Shown: one piece after another, positions 33,914 to 42,439 of the stretch | Numbering within the stretch: position 1 is the stretch's first letter | Layout of the letters: every line of letters starts with the position of its first letter | From: Pseudomonas sp. ICMP22404 | GTDB taxonomy: Bacteria > Pseudomonadota > Gammaproteobacteria > Pseudomonadales > Pseudomonadaceae | Length of the DNA stretch: 64,000 bases | Direction: 5' to 3' | Assembly (NCBI RefSeq): GCF_006227205.1 | Contig: NZ_VCNG01000003.1 | Coordinates: forward strand, 434,001 to 498,000 | Translations under genes and position numbers: made by a program | The notes under the pieces: generated by a model | The model's database searches: none | Told to the model about the DNA's origin: nothing | The model's input: only the letters and a program-made list of their open reading frames with translations

Positions 33914-35452
33914 TCAGTCCTCCCACAACTGTACGGTCTTGATCACGTCGCGACGGTTGGCCTTCTTGCCGCCGAACATGTTGGTGTCGGAACTGCCGCT
34001 GCAACCGCTGCCGAAGCTGAAGCCGCACCCGGAGCGCTCGGCGAACGCGTCGCTCATGGCGTCTTCGCGGTGAGCACTCGGCACGACGAAACGATCCTCG
34101 TAGTTGGCGATGGCCAGGTAGCGATACATCTCGTCGACCTGGTTCTCGCTCAAGCCGACATCGGCCAGCACTTGCGGGTCCTTCACGCCGTCAACCTGTT
34201 CGGAACGCTTGTAGGCACGCATCGCCAGCAGGCGCTTGAGGGCCAGCTTGACGGGCTTTTCATCGCCGGCGGTCAGCAGGTTGGCCAGGTAGCGCAGCGG
34301 AATGCGCAGGCTGTCGACGTCCGGGATCACCCCGTTCATGCCCACGGTGCCGGCGGCGGCAGCGTTCTGGATCGGCGACAGTGGCGGCACGTACCAGACC
34401 ATCGGCAGCGTGCGGTATTCCGGGTGCAACGGCAGCGCGAGCTTCCAATCCACGGCCATCTTGTAGACCGGCGAGCGTTGTGCCGAATCGATCACTGACT
34501 GCGGCACGCCATCGGCCAGGGCTTGGCGGATCACCGCCGGGTCGTTCGGGTCGAGGAAGATCTCCAGTTGCTTCTCATACAGGTCCTGTTCGTTGGCGGT
34601 GCTCGCCACTTCGCTGATGCGGTCGGCGTCATACAGCAGCACGCCGAGGTAGCGAATCCGGCCGACGCAGGTTTCCGCACAGACCGTTGGCATCCCGGCT
34701 TCGATGCGCGGGTAGCAAAAGATGCATTTTTCCGACTTGCCGCTCTTCCAGTTGAAATAGATCTTCTTGTACGGGCAGCCGCTGATGCACATGCGCCAAC
34801 CGCGGCATTTCTCCTGGTCGATCAGGACGATGCCATCCTCTTCACGCTTGTAGATCGCACCGCTCGGGCACGACGCCGCACACGCCGGGTTCAGGCAGTG
34901 CTCGCACAGGCGCGGCAGGTACATCATGAACGTGTTTTCGTACTCGCCGTAGATGTCCGCCTGGATCTTGTCGAAGTTCTTGTCCTTGCGCCGCTTGGCG
35001 AATTCAGTGCCGAGGATCTCCTCCCAATTCGGGCCCCACTCGATCTTCTCCATGCGCTTGCCGGACACCAGTGAGCGCGGCCGCGCGGTGGGCTGGTGCT
35101 CGCCCAGGGGCGCGGTGTGCAGGTGCTGGTAGTCGAAGTCGAACGGTTCGTAGTAGTCGTCCAGGCCCGGCAGGTCCGGGTTGGCGAAGATATTCGCCAA
35201 CACGCGGAACTTGCCGCCGATGCGGGGGTTGATCGAGCCGTCGGCATTGCGGACCCAGCCACCCTTCCATTTGTCCTGGTTTTCCCATTCCTTGGGGTAG
35301 CCGATGCCGGGCTTGGTCTCGACGTTGTTGAACCAGGCGTATTCCATGCCTTCACGGCTGGTCCAGACGTTCTTGCAGGTGATCGAACAGGTGTGGCAAC
35401 CGATGCATTTGTCCAGGTTCAGGACCATGCCGATCTGTGAACGAATTTTCAT
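33914..35452 (-). CDS. narH: Respiratory nitrate reductase beta subunit NarH
   Basis: 512 residues with four Fe-S clusters. Cys16-x2-Cys19-x2-Cys22-x3-Cys26 (CIGCHTCSITC) starts the protein; CEHCLNPACAASCP and CRGWRMCISGCPYKK follow, the Trp in place of Cys marking the [3Fe-4S] cluster; CIFCYPRIEAGMPTVCAETC completes the set. The C terminus has the usual Cys/Gly-rich text CGFSFGSGC. Start at ATG 35450-35452, 10 bp after narG. Confidence 0.95.
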   Translation of the reverse strand: MKIRSQIGMVLNLDKCIGCHTCSITCKNVWTSREGMEYAWFNNVETKPGIGYPKEWENQDKWKGGWVRNADGSINPRIGGKFRVLANIFANPDLPGLDDYYEPFDFDYQHLHTAPLGEHQPTARPRSLVSGKRMEKIEWGPNWEEILGTEFAKRRKDKNFDKIQADIYGEYENTFMMYLPRLCEHCLNPACAASCPSGAIYKREEDGIVLIDQEKCRGWRMCISGCPYKKIYFNWKSGKSEKCIFCYPRIEAGMPTVCAETCVGRIRYLGVLLYDADRISEVASTANEQDLYEKQLEIFLDPNDPAVIRQALADGVPQSVIDSAQRSPVYKMAVDWKLALPLHPEYRTLPMVWYVPPLSPIQNAAAAGTVGMNGVIPDVDSLRIPLRYLANLLTAGDEKPVKLALKRLLAMRAYKRSEQVDGVKDPQVLADVGLSENQVDEMYRYLAIANYEDRFVVPSAHREDAMSDAFAERSGCGFSFGSGCSGSSDTNMFGGKKANRRDVIKTVQLWED

Positions 35453-35462
35453 CTCAATCTCC

Positions 35463-38400
35463 TCAATCCAGCTCAGTCGGCAGGGGACGCGGCAGGTCAT
35501 CGCCGCTGGAGCCGTCGAGCCAGTCGACCTTGGCCATCTTGCGCACCACGACGAATTCGTCGCGGTTGCAGCCGACCGTGCCGTAATAGTTGAAGCCGTA
35601 GGCCTGCTGGGCGTAGCCACCGATCATGTGGGTGGGCTTGAGCACCACGCGAGTCACCGAGTTATGGTGGCCGCCACGGGTCTTGGTGGTTTCCGAACCG
35701 GGCACGTTCACGATCCGTTCCTGGGCGTGGTACATCATCACCATGCCCTCCTTGACCCGCTGGCTGACCACCGCCCGGGCGGTCAGCGCGCCGTTGGCGT
35801 TGAAGCACTCGACCCAATCGTTGTCCTCGATGCCGGCGCGCCGGGCGTCGATCTCGGAGAGCCAGATGATCGGCCCGCCACGGCTCAAGGTGAGCATCAA
35901 CAGGTTGTCGGTGTAGGTGCTGTGGATGCCCCACTTCTGGTGCGGCGTGATCCAGTTGAGGACGATCTCGGGCTCACCATTGCTGCGCTTGCCCTTCACC
36001 CCTTCGATGGTCCGGGTGTTGACCGGTGGCCGGTAGCTCATCAGCTGTTCACCGAACGCCTGCATCCACGGGTGATCCTGGTAGAACTGCTGGCGGCCGG
36101 TGATGGTGCGCCATGGGATCGACTCATGAACGTTGGTGTAGCCGGCGTTGTAGCTCACGTGATCGTCTTCCAGGCCGGACCAGGTCGGGCTGGAAATGAT
36201 CTTGCGCGGCTGGGCCTGGATGTCGCGGAAGCGGATCGCCTCGTGCTCCTTGGATACAGCCAGGTGGCTGTGGTCGATGCCAGTGAACTCCGACAGCGCC
36301 GCCCAGGCCTTGACCGCCACGTGGCCGTTGGTTTCCGGGGCCAGGGACAGGATCACTTCGGCGGCGTCGATGGCACTGTCGATTTTTGGCCGGCCCTGGC
36401 TGATACCGGCGTCCACTTCGTGGTGGTTCAGCTCGCCAAGGAATTTCACTTCGGTGTCAGTGTTCCAGTTGATGCCCTTGCCGCCGTTGCCGAGCTTCTC
36501 GAGCAGCGGGCCCAGGGAAGTGAATTGCTTGTAGATGTTCGGGTAGTCGCGCTCCACCACTTGCAGGTTCGGGGCGTTCTTGCCCGGTTGCGGGGCCACC
36601 CCGGCGGTTTTCCAGTCGGTGCCGCCAAACGGCTGGGCCAGCTCGCCGACGCTGTCGTGCATCAGGGGTACGGTGACCAGGTCTTTCTCGACACCCAGGT
36701 GTCCGACCGACATGGCCGAGAAAGCCTTGGCGATACCCTTGTAGATTTCCCAGTCCGAACGCGACTCCCAGGCCGGATCGATGGCCGCTGACAACGGATG
36801 GATGAACGGGTGCATGTCCGAGGTGTTCATGTCGTCTTTTTCGTACCAAGTGGCGGTCGGCAAGACGATGTCGGAATACACGCAGGTCGAGGACATACGG
36901 AAATCCAGGGTGGTCACCAGGTCGAGTTTGCCGATGGCGCCCTCGTCGACCCATTCGGCCTCGGTCGGCTTGCAGTCGCCGACTTGGCCGATGTCCTCGT
37001 TCATCACGCCGTTCTTGGTGCCGAGCAGGTACTTGAGCATGTACTCGTGGCCCTTGCCCGAAGAACCCAACAGGTTGGAGCGCCAGATGAACATGTTGCG
37101 CGGGAAGTTCACCGGGTTGTCGGGCTGTTCACAGGCAAAGCGCAGCGACCCGTCCTGCCAGGACTTGACCACGTAGTCCTTGGGTTCCATGCCCGCGGCG
37201 GCGGCATCGCGGCAGATGTGCAACGGGTTGGTGTTGAGCTGCGGCGCGCTGGGCAACCAGCCGGCGCGTTCGGCGCGGATGTTGTAGTCCAAAGCGTGCT
37301 CGGGGAATTGCGACTTGTCCGCCAGGGGCGAGAGCACGTCGTGCATGCTCATTTTCTCGTGGCGCCATTGGGAGCTGTGGCCATAGAAGAAACTGGTGCC
37401 GTTCATCTGCCGTGCAGGACGATTCCAGTCCAGGCCGAAGGCCAGGGGCAGCCAGCCGCACTGCGGGCGGAGTTTTTCCTGGCCGACATAGTGAGCCCAG
37501 CCGCCGCCGGTCTGGCCGATGCAACCGCAGAGCATGAGCATGTTGATCAGCCCGCGGTAGTTCATGTCCATGTGGTACCAGTGGTTCATTGCCGCACCGA
37601 CGATGATCATCGAACGTCCACGGGTCTTGTCGGCGTTGTCGGCGAATTCACGGGCGATCTGGATCGCTTTCTCGCGGCTGACGCCGGTGATCTGCTCCTG
37701 CCAGGCCGGGGTGCCGGGCACCGAGGCGTCGTCGTAGTCCTTGGCCACGTTGGCGCCGCCCAGGCCACGGTCGATCGCCAGGTTGGCCGCCGACAAGTCG
37801 AACACCGTGGCGACTTTCGCCACGCTGCCGTCGGCCAGCACCACGCTGTGTACCGGTACGCGGCGGAACTGCACCGCGTCACCGGCCACGTGCTGGAAGT
37901 GCTCCTGGGTTTCGCCGGCGAAGTACGGGAAGGCCACTTCAGCCACGTCACCGCCGATCAGGCTCAGCTTGAGGTCGATCTCGCGCCCCTCGCCGCCTTC
38001 ACGGGGCAGGATGTTCCACTTGCCCTTCTCACCCCAGCGATAACCGATGGAGCCTTGGGGCGACACCAGTTCGCCAGCCGCATCAAGGGCGATGGTCTTC
38101 CACTCGGGGTTGTTGTCCTGGCCGAGGTTATCGGTGAGGTCGCTGGCCCGCAGGAAGCGGTCCGGCTGGTAACCCGCGCCCGGCGCCGTGCCGAGCATCG
38201 GCTTGAGCATCACCAGCACTGGCAGGTCGGTGTAGCGCTTGGCGTAGTCGGTGAAATAGGCGCTCGGCTTGTCCAGGTGAAATTCTTTGAAGATCACATG
38301 GTTGAAGGCCTGGGCCAGCGCGGCGTCGGTGCCCTGCTTGGGGTTGAGCCACAGGTCGGTGAGCTTGGCGACTTCCGAATAGTCCGGGGTGATTGCCACG

Positions 38401-39230
38401 GTCTTGGTGCCCTTGTAGCGCACCTCGGTAAAGAAGTGCGCGTCGGGGGTACGGGTCTGCGGGACGTTGGAGCCCCAGGCAATGATGTAGTTGGAGTTGT
38501 ACCAGTCGGCCGATTCCGGCACGTCGGTCTGCTCGCCCCAGACCATCGGCGAGGCTGGCGGCAAGTCGCAGTACCAGTCGTAGAAGCTCAGGCACACGCC
38601 ACCGATCAGCGACAGGTAGCGAGCGCCGGCGGCGTAGCTGACCATCGACATGGCCGGGATCGGTGAGAAGCCCACCACCCGGTCCGGGCCGTGTTGCTTG
38701 ACGGTATAGACGTTGGCCGCGGCGATGATTTCGTTGACTTCTTCCCAGTTGGAACGAATGAAGCCACCCATGCCGCGCTTGCTTTTATACGAGTCGGCCT
38801 TGGCCTTGTTCTCGACGATGCTGGCCCAGGCTTCCACCGGCGGCAGGGTCTGCCGGGCTTCACGCCACAGTTTGAGCAACGGCTTGCGTACCTTCGGGTA
38901 CTTGAGCCGGTTGGCGCTGTAGATGTACCAGCTGTAGCTGGCGCCACGAGGGCAGCCGCGTGGCTCGTGGTTGGGCAGGTCGTTGCGGGTGCGCGGGTAG
39001 TCGGTCTGCTGGGTCTCCCAGGTGATCAGGCCGTTCTTGACGTAGATTTTCCACGAGCACGAGCCGGTGCAGTTCACCCCATGGGTGGAGCGCACGATCT
39101 TGTCGTACTGCCAGCGGGAACGGTAGACGTTCTCCCAGTCCCGGGACTCCTTGCGGGTCTCGCCATGCCCCTCGGAAAACTCGCCTTGCTTGCGGTTGAA
39201 GAACCGCAGTTGATCCAGTAAATGACTCAC
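35463..39230 (-). CDS. narG: Respiratory nitrate reductase alpha subunit NarG
   Basis: 1255 residues with a GTG start at 39228-39230, which puts the N terminus (SHLLDQLRFFNRKQGEF) in register with known NarG; GAGAGGA lies about 9 bases upstream. The FS0 ligands His50, Cys54 and Cys58 (HGVNCTGSC) are present, along with the RTRNDLPNHEPRGCPRG segment. Binds bis-MGD and reduces nitrate to nitrite on the cytoplasmic face. It is separated from narK2 by a 226-bp gap holding a large inverted repeat. Confidence 0.97.
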   Translation of the reverse strand: MSHLLDQLRFFNRKQGEFSEGHGETRKESRDWENVYRSRWQYDKIVRSTHGVNCTGSCSWKIYVKNGLITWETQQTDYPRTRNDLPNHEPRGCPRGASYSWYIYSANRLKYPKVRKPLLKLWREARQTLPPVEAWASIVENKAKADSYKSKRGMGGFIRSNWEEVNEIIAAANVYTVKQHGPDRVVGFSPIPAMSMVSYAAGARYLSLIGGVCLSFYDWYCDLPPASPMVWGEQTDVPESADWYNSNYIIAWGSNVPQTRTPDAHFFTEVRYKGTKTVAITPDYSEVAKLTDLWLNPKQGTDAALAQAFNHVIFKEFHLDKPSAYFTDYAKRYTDLPVLVMLKPMLGTAPGAGYQPDRFLRASDLTDNLGQDNNPEWKTIALDAAGELVSPQGSIGYRWGEKGKWNILPREGGEGREIDLKLSLIGGDVAEVAFPYFAGETQEHFQHVAGDAVQFRRVPVHSVVLADGSVAKVATVFDLSAANLAIDRGLGGANVAKDYDDASVPGTPAWQEQITGVSREKAIQIAREFADNADKTRGRSMIIVGAAMNHWYHMDMNYRGLINMLMLCGCIGQTGGGWAHYVGQEKLRPQCGWLPLAFGLDWNRPARQMNGTSFFYGHSSQWRHEKMSMHDVLSPLADKSQFPEHALDYNIRAERAGWLPSAPQLNTNPLHICRDAAAAGMEPKDYVVKSWQDGSLRFACEQPDNPVNFPRNMFIWRSNLLGSSGKGHEYMLKYLLGTKNGVMNEDIGQVGDCKPTEAEWVDEGAIGKLDLVTTLDFRMSSTCVYSDIVLPTATWYEKDDMNTSDMHPFIHPLSAAIDPAWESRSDWEIYKGIAKAFSAMSVGHLGVEKDLVTVPLMHDSVGELAQPFGGTDWKTAGVAPQPGKNAPNLQVVERDYPNIYKQFTSLGPLLEKLGNGGKGINWNTDTEVKFLGELNHHEVDAGISQGRPKIDSAIDAAEVILSLAPETNGHVAVKAWAALSEFTGIDHSHLAVSKEHEAIRFRDIQAQPRKIISSPTWSGLEDDHVSYNAGYTNVHESIPWRTITGRQQFYQDHPWMQAFGEQLMSYRPPVNTRTIEGVKGKRSNGEPEIVLNWITPHQKWGIHSTYTDNLLMLTLSRGGPIIWLSEIDARRAGIEDNDWVECFNANGALTARAVVSQRVKEGMVMMYHAQERIVNVPGSETTKTRGGHHNSVTRVVLKPTHMIGGYAQQAYGFNYYGTVGCNRDEFVVVRKMAKVDWLDGSSGDDLPRPLPTELD

Positions 39231-39296
39231 AGTGTCTTTCCTCTCAGGCTTGCTCCGCGGGGTCTGCGCCCCGCCCACGCACTGGTGGCCTGTGTG

Positions 39297-39430
39297 GCTA
39301 ATTAGCGCACTCAATTTCGGCGCCAGGACTCGTCAAGCTGCGTTGCCATTCCTCGCCGTAGCGGGCTACGACTCGTCATGGCGCCTTGCCCGACGAGTCC
39401 TGACACTCGAACTTGAGCACGCTAATTAAC
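39297..39430. repeat. Large inverted repeat between narK2 and narG
   Basis: Outer arms TAATTAGCGCACTCAA (39299-39314) and TTGAGCACGCTAATTA pair with two mismatches, and inner arms AGGACTCGTC (39325-39334) and GACGAGTCCT (39392-39401) pair perfectly. About 130 bases in total. It could form a long hairpin in the narK2-narG mRNA or be a relic of a small mobile element; no gene is present in the 226-bp gap. Confidence 0.75.
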
Positions 39431-39456
39431 CGTACAGGCCACTGTTTGAATTCGTC

Positions 39457-40854
39457 TTAGCAGGGAGTCGCGGCGCCCTTGCGCGCGTACCACCACCAGG
39501 TCACCACGATGCAGCTCAGGTAGAAGCCGACGAACATGTAGAAGGCCATCTCCGGGCCGCCGGTCAGGGCCATCGAAGTGCCGAAGGACTTGGGAATGAA
39601 GAACGCACCGAAGGCACCCATGGCCGAGCTGAAACCCAACACCGCGGCCGATTCCTTGCCGGCGTTCTTGAGTGCTTGCTCACGCAGCTCGGGCTTCTTG
39701 CCCAGGGCGGCTTTCTCGTGAAGGGTGCGGAAGATCACCGGGATCATGCGGAAGGTGGAACCGTTGCCCACGCCGGTGGTGATGAACAGCAACATGAACA
39801 TGCCCAGGAAGCCGTAGAAGCTGCCACCCTGGCCACCTTGCGGCAGGAAGTGCAGAACGCCGAACACCATCGCGATCATCAGCACGAAGTTCCACAAGGT
39901 GACTTTCGCGCCACCGAGCTTGTCCGCCAGCCAGCCACCCAACGGCCGTACCAGTGCACCCACCAGGGGGCCGAGGAAGGCAAACTTGAGGGCGATGACG
40001 TCAGGGAACGAGGTCTTGATCAGCAGTGGGAACGCGGCGGAGAAACCGATGAACGAGCCGAACGTGGCCAGGTACAGCCAGCACATCAACCAGTTGTGCT
40101 TGCGCTTGAAAATCACCGCCTGCTCGCTGAACGAAGCACGGGCACTGGACAGGTCGTTCATGCCGAACCAGGCAATCAGCGTCACAGCGAGGATGAACGG
40201 CACCCAGATGAAGCCGGCGTTCTGCAGCCACAACGAACTGCCGTCGGCCAGCACCTGGGGTTGACCGCCCATGAAGCCGAACACCCCGAAGGAAATCACC
40301 AGCGGCACGCTGAACTGCATCACCGACACGCCCAGGTTGCCCAGGCCGGCGTTCAACCCCAGGGCGGTGCCCTGCTGGGACTTGGGATAGAAGAAGCTGA
40401 TGTTGGACATGCTCGAGGCGAAGTTGCCACCACCAAAACCGCAGAGCAGCGCGATCAGCACGAACACGCTGTAGGGCGTGGTCGGATTCTGTACGGCGAA
40501 GCCCATCCACAGCGCAGGTATCAGCAGCGACGCGGTGCTCAGGGCGGTCCAGCGCCGTCCGCCGAAGATCGGCACCATGAACGAGTAAAACACCCGCAAG
40601 GTCGCGCCGGACAGACCCGGCAGTGCCGCCAGCCAGAACAACTGGTCGGTACTGAAGCTGAAACCGATGGCATTCAGGCGCACGATCACCGTGCTCCAGA
40701 CCATCCACACCGCGAAGGCCAGCAGCAGCGCCGGGATCGAGATCCACAGGTTGCGGCGTGCGGTCTGTTTGCCACTGCGGCCCCAGAAGGCCGGGTCTTC
40801 CGGGCGCCAGTCATGAATGACCGGGCCTTTGTCAGGCGTTTGCAGAACGGACAT
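39457..40854 (-). CDS. narK2: Nitrate/nitrite antiporter NarK2
   Basis: 465 residues, about 12 transmembrane helices, of the NNP family: GFGGGNFASSMSNISFFYP, the signature around helix 5, and GGNxxR-like GNGSTFRMIPVIF near residue 375. The longer N terminus and sequence match the NarK2-type antiporter that exchanges external nitrate for nitrite during respiration. ATG at 40852-40854, overlapping narK1 by 23 bp. Confidence 0.9.
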   Translation of the reverse strand: MSVLQTPDKGPVIHDWRPEDPAFWGRSGKQTARRNLWISIPALLLAFAVWMVWSTVIVRLNAIGFSFSTDQLFWLAALPGLSGATLRVFYSFMVPIFGGRRWTALSTASLLIPALWMGFAVQNPTTPYSVFVLIALLCGFGGGNFASSMSNISFFYPKSQQGTALGLNAGLGNLGVSVMQFSVPLVISFGVFGFMGGQPQVLADGSSLWLQNAGFIWVPFILAVTLIAWFGMNDLSSARASFSEQAVIFKRKHNWLMCWLYLATFGSFIGFSAAFPLLIKTSFPDVIALKFAFLGPLVGALVRPLGGWLADKLGGAKVTLWNFVLMIAMVFGVLHFLPQGGQGGSFYGFLGMFMLLFITTGVGNGSTFRMIPVIFRTLHEKAALGKKPELREQALKNAGKESAAVLGFSSAMGAFGAFFIPKSFGTSMALTGGPEMAFYMFVGFYLSCIVVTWWWYARKGAATPC

Positions 40855-42133
40855 GTTCTTCTCCTTGGGCAATGCTGGAAAACGGGGGTTGGCTGGCAAG
40901 CGGTTGCTTACCGAGCAGCGGGCGCTTGCGGATTTCGCTGAGGTACATCCAGATCAGGGAGACCCAGACCACGCCGTACAGCAACATGAAGCAGGACGAG
41001 CGCACGCCGGTGAGATCCACCAGGGCACCGAACAGGATCGGCAACACGAAGCCGCCCAGGCCGCCGGCCAGGCCGACGATGCCGGACACCGCGCCCATGT
41101 TTTTCGGGTAGTCGTTGGCGATGTATTTGAAGACCGAGGCCTTGCCAAACGCGAAGGCGACGCCCATCACGAACAGCAGCACGGTGAACAGCGTGGCACT
41201 GAGGCCGATGTGAAAGTCGACGATGCCGTTGACGGTGTGCACTTGCAGTTGGGTCTGCGGGTACGACAGCAGGAACAGGCAGATCCAGCTGACCCACAGC
41301 ACCCACCAGGTCACGCTCTGGGCGCCCCAGCGATCCGACATCCAGCCGCCGACGGCCCGCAGCACGCCGCCCGGCAGGGAGAAACACGCGGCCAGCAGCG
41401 CTGCGCTTTGCAGACTGAAACCGTATTCCTGCACGTAGTATTTGGTCATCCACAGGGCCAGGGCCACGTAACCGCCGAACACGATCGAGTAGTACTGGCA
41501 GTAGCGCCACACGGCCGGTTCTTTCAAGGCCTTGAGTTGTTCACGCAGGCTCGCGCCGCTGACGCTGCGATGTTCTTTTTTCTCAGCTGTGAGGAACCAG
41601 AACAGCAGCGCGGTGATGAACAGGATGGCGCTGAACACCTTCGGCACCAGGTGCCAGGTGCCCAGGGCGATCAGCGCCGGAGCCAGGAACTTGGTGAGCG
41701 CTGATCCGGCGTTGCCGGCGCCGAACACGCCCATGGCGAAGCCCTGGTTCTGTTTGTCGAACCACTTGGCGACGTAGGCGATGCCGACTGAAAACGAACC
41801 GCCGGCCAGGCCGACGAACAGCCCCAGCACCAGGAACTGCCAGAACTCGGTCGCCAGGGTGATCAGGTACAGCGGCAACACGCAGGACAGCATCAACAGG
41901 AAGAACACGATCCGCCCGCCGAAGCGATCAGTCAGGATCCCCAGAGGCAGGCGTACCAGCGAACCAGTCAGTACCGGGGTGGCGGCCAGCAGGCCGAACT
42001 GGGTCTCGTTAAGCGCGAGCATTTCCTTGATCGGAACGCCCAGCACGGCAAACATCATCCAGACCATGAAGCACACGGTGAAGGCCAGGGTACTCATCCC
42101 CAGTACCAGCCCTTGTTGCACTTGCGCTCGCAT
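40832..42133 (-). CDS. narK1: Nitrate transporter NarK1
   Basis: 433 residues, about 12 transmembrane helices, NNP family signature GGSFSVGIAYVAKWFDK (about 109-125) and a preceding LVRLPLGILTDRFGG. NarK1-type proteins import nitrate with protons. First gene of narK1K2GHJI. ATG 42131-42133 with GGGGAG 9 bases upstream; a GTG directly before it is less likely. Its promoter region contains ANR, NarL and IHF-like sites. Confidence 0.9.
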   Translation of the reverse strand: MRAQVQQGLVLGMSTLAFTVCFMVWMMFAVLGVPIKEMLALNETQFGLLAATPVLTGSLVRLPLGILTDRFGGRIVFFLLMLSCVLPLYLITLATEFWQFLVLGLFVGLAGGSFSVGIAYVAKWFDKQNQGFAMGVFGAGNAGSALTKFLAPALIALGTWHLVPKVFSAILFITALLFWFLTAEKKEHRSVSGASLREQLKALKEPAVWRYCQYYSIVFGGYVALALWMTKYYVQEYGFSLQSAALLAACFSLPGGVLRAVGGWMSDRWGAQSVTWWVLWVSWICLFLLSYPQTQLQVHTVNGIVDFHIGLSATLFTVLLFVMGVAFAFGKASVFKYIANDYPKNMGAVSGIVGLAGGLGGFVLPILFGALVDLTGVRSSCFMLLYGVVWVSLIWMYLSEIRKRPLLGKQPLASQPPFSSIAQGEEHVRSANA

Positions 42134-42192
42134 CACGCTGCACTCCCCTCGATTCGATGAGCGCAGCCTAGTGATGCGAACCCGGTAAAAAC

Positions 42193-42206
42193 TTGACCTG
42201 GGTCAA
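42193..42206. promoter_or_regulatory. ANR box of the narK1 promoter
   Basis: TTGACCTGGGTCAA, a perfect dyad of the ANR type, centred 66 bp upstream of the narK1 ATG. Placed at -41.5 it predicts a start of transcription near 42158. Confidence 0.8.
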
Positions 42207-42244
42207 CGTGCCCAGGAGCCGTTCTGGCCTATGCTGGACCCGTC

Positions 42245-42260
42245 TACCTCCAAAGGGGTA
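42245..42260. promoter_or_regulatory. NarL 7-2-7 site
   Basis: TACCTCC-AA-AGGGGTA is two inverted NarL heptamers separated by two bases, about 110 bp upstream of narK1. A further heptamer, AGAGGTA, lies at 42351-42357 closer to narX. Confidence 0.8.
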
Positions 42261-42288
42261 GACCTTGAAATTGATAAAACCCTTTGTT

Positions 42289-42301
42289 TATCAATATCTT
42301 G
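42289..42301 (+). promoter_or_regulatory. IHF-like site in narK1-narX region
   Basis: TATCAATATCTTG fits WATCAANNNNTTR. It lies between the upstream NarL heptamer at 42351 and the 7-2-7 site, where bending would bring NarL to the ANR-bound promoter. It overlaps an inverted repeat TTGATAAA / TTTATCAA (42271-42294). Confidence 0.6.
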
Positions 42302-42439
42302 ACCAAGTAGGCCGAAGCTTTTATCGAAACGGAACGGCCAACAACTCTTTAGAGGTAGTGCACCCAGGACGGCTGCAACACCCCTCGTCCGGGACGCTCC
42401 CATGCCAGGCTTGAACAGACTCTTCCAGGGCCAGCCACA

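Noticed and set aside
36798..38666. 622-residue plus-strand open frame within narG
   Set aside because: High-GC antisense shadow of narG; composition rich in Val/Gly/His/Arg and no motifs.
39231..39429. Short plus-strand frame in the narK2-narG gap
   Set aside because: It is made of the inverted repeat and has no ribosome site or coding pattern.
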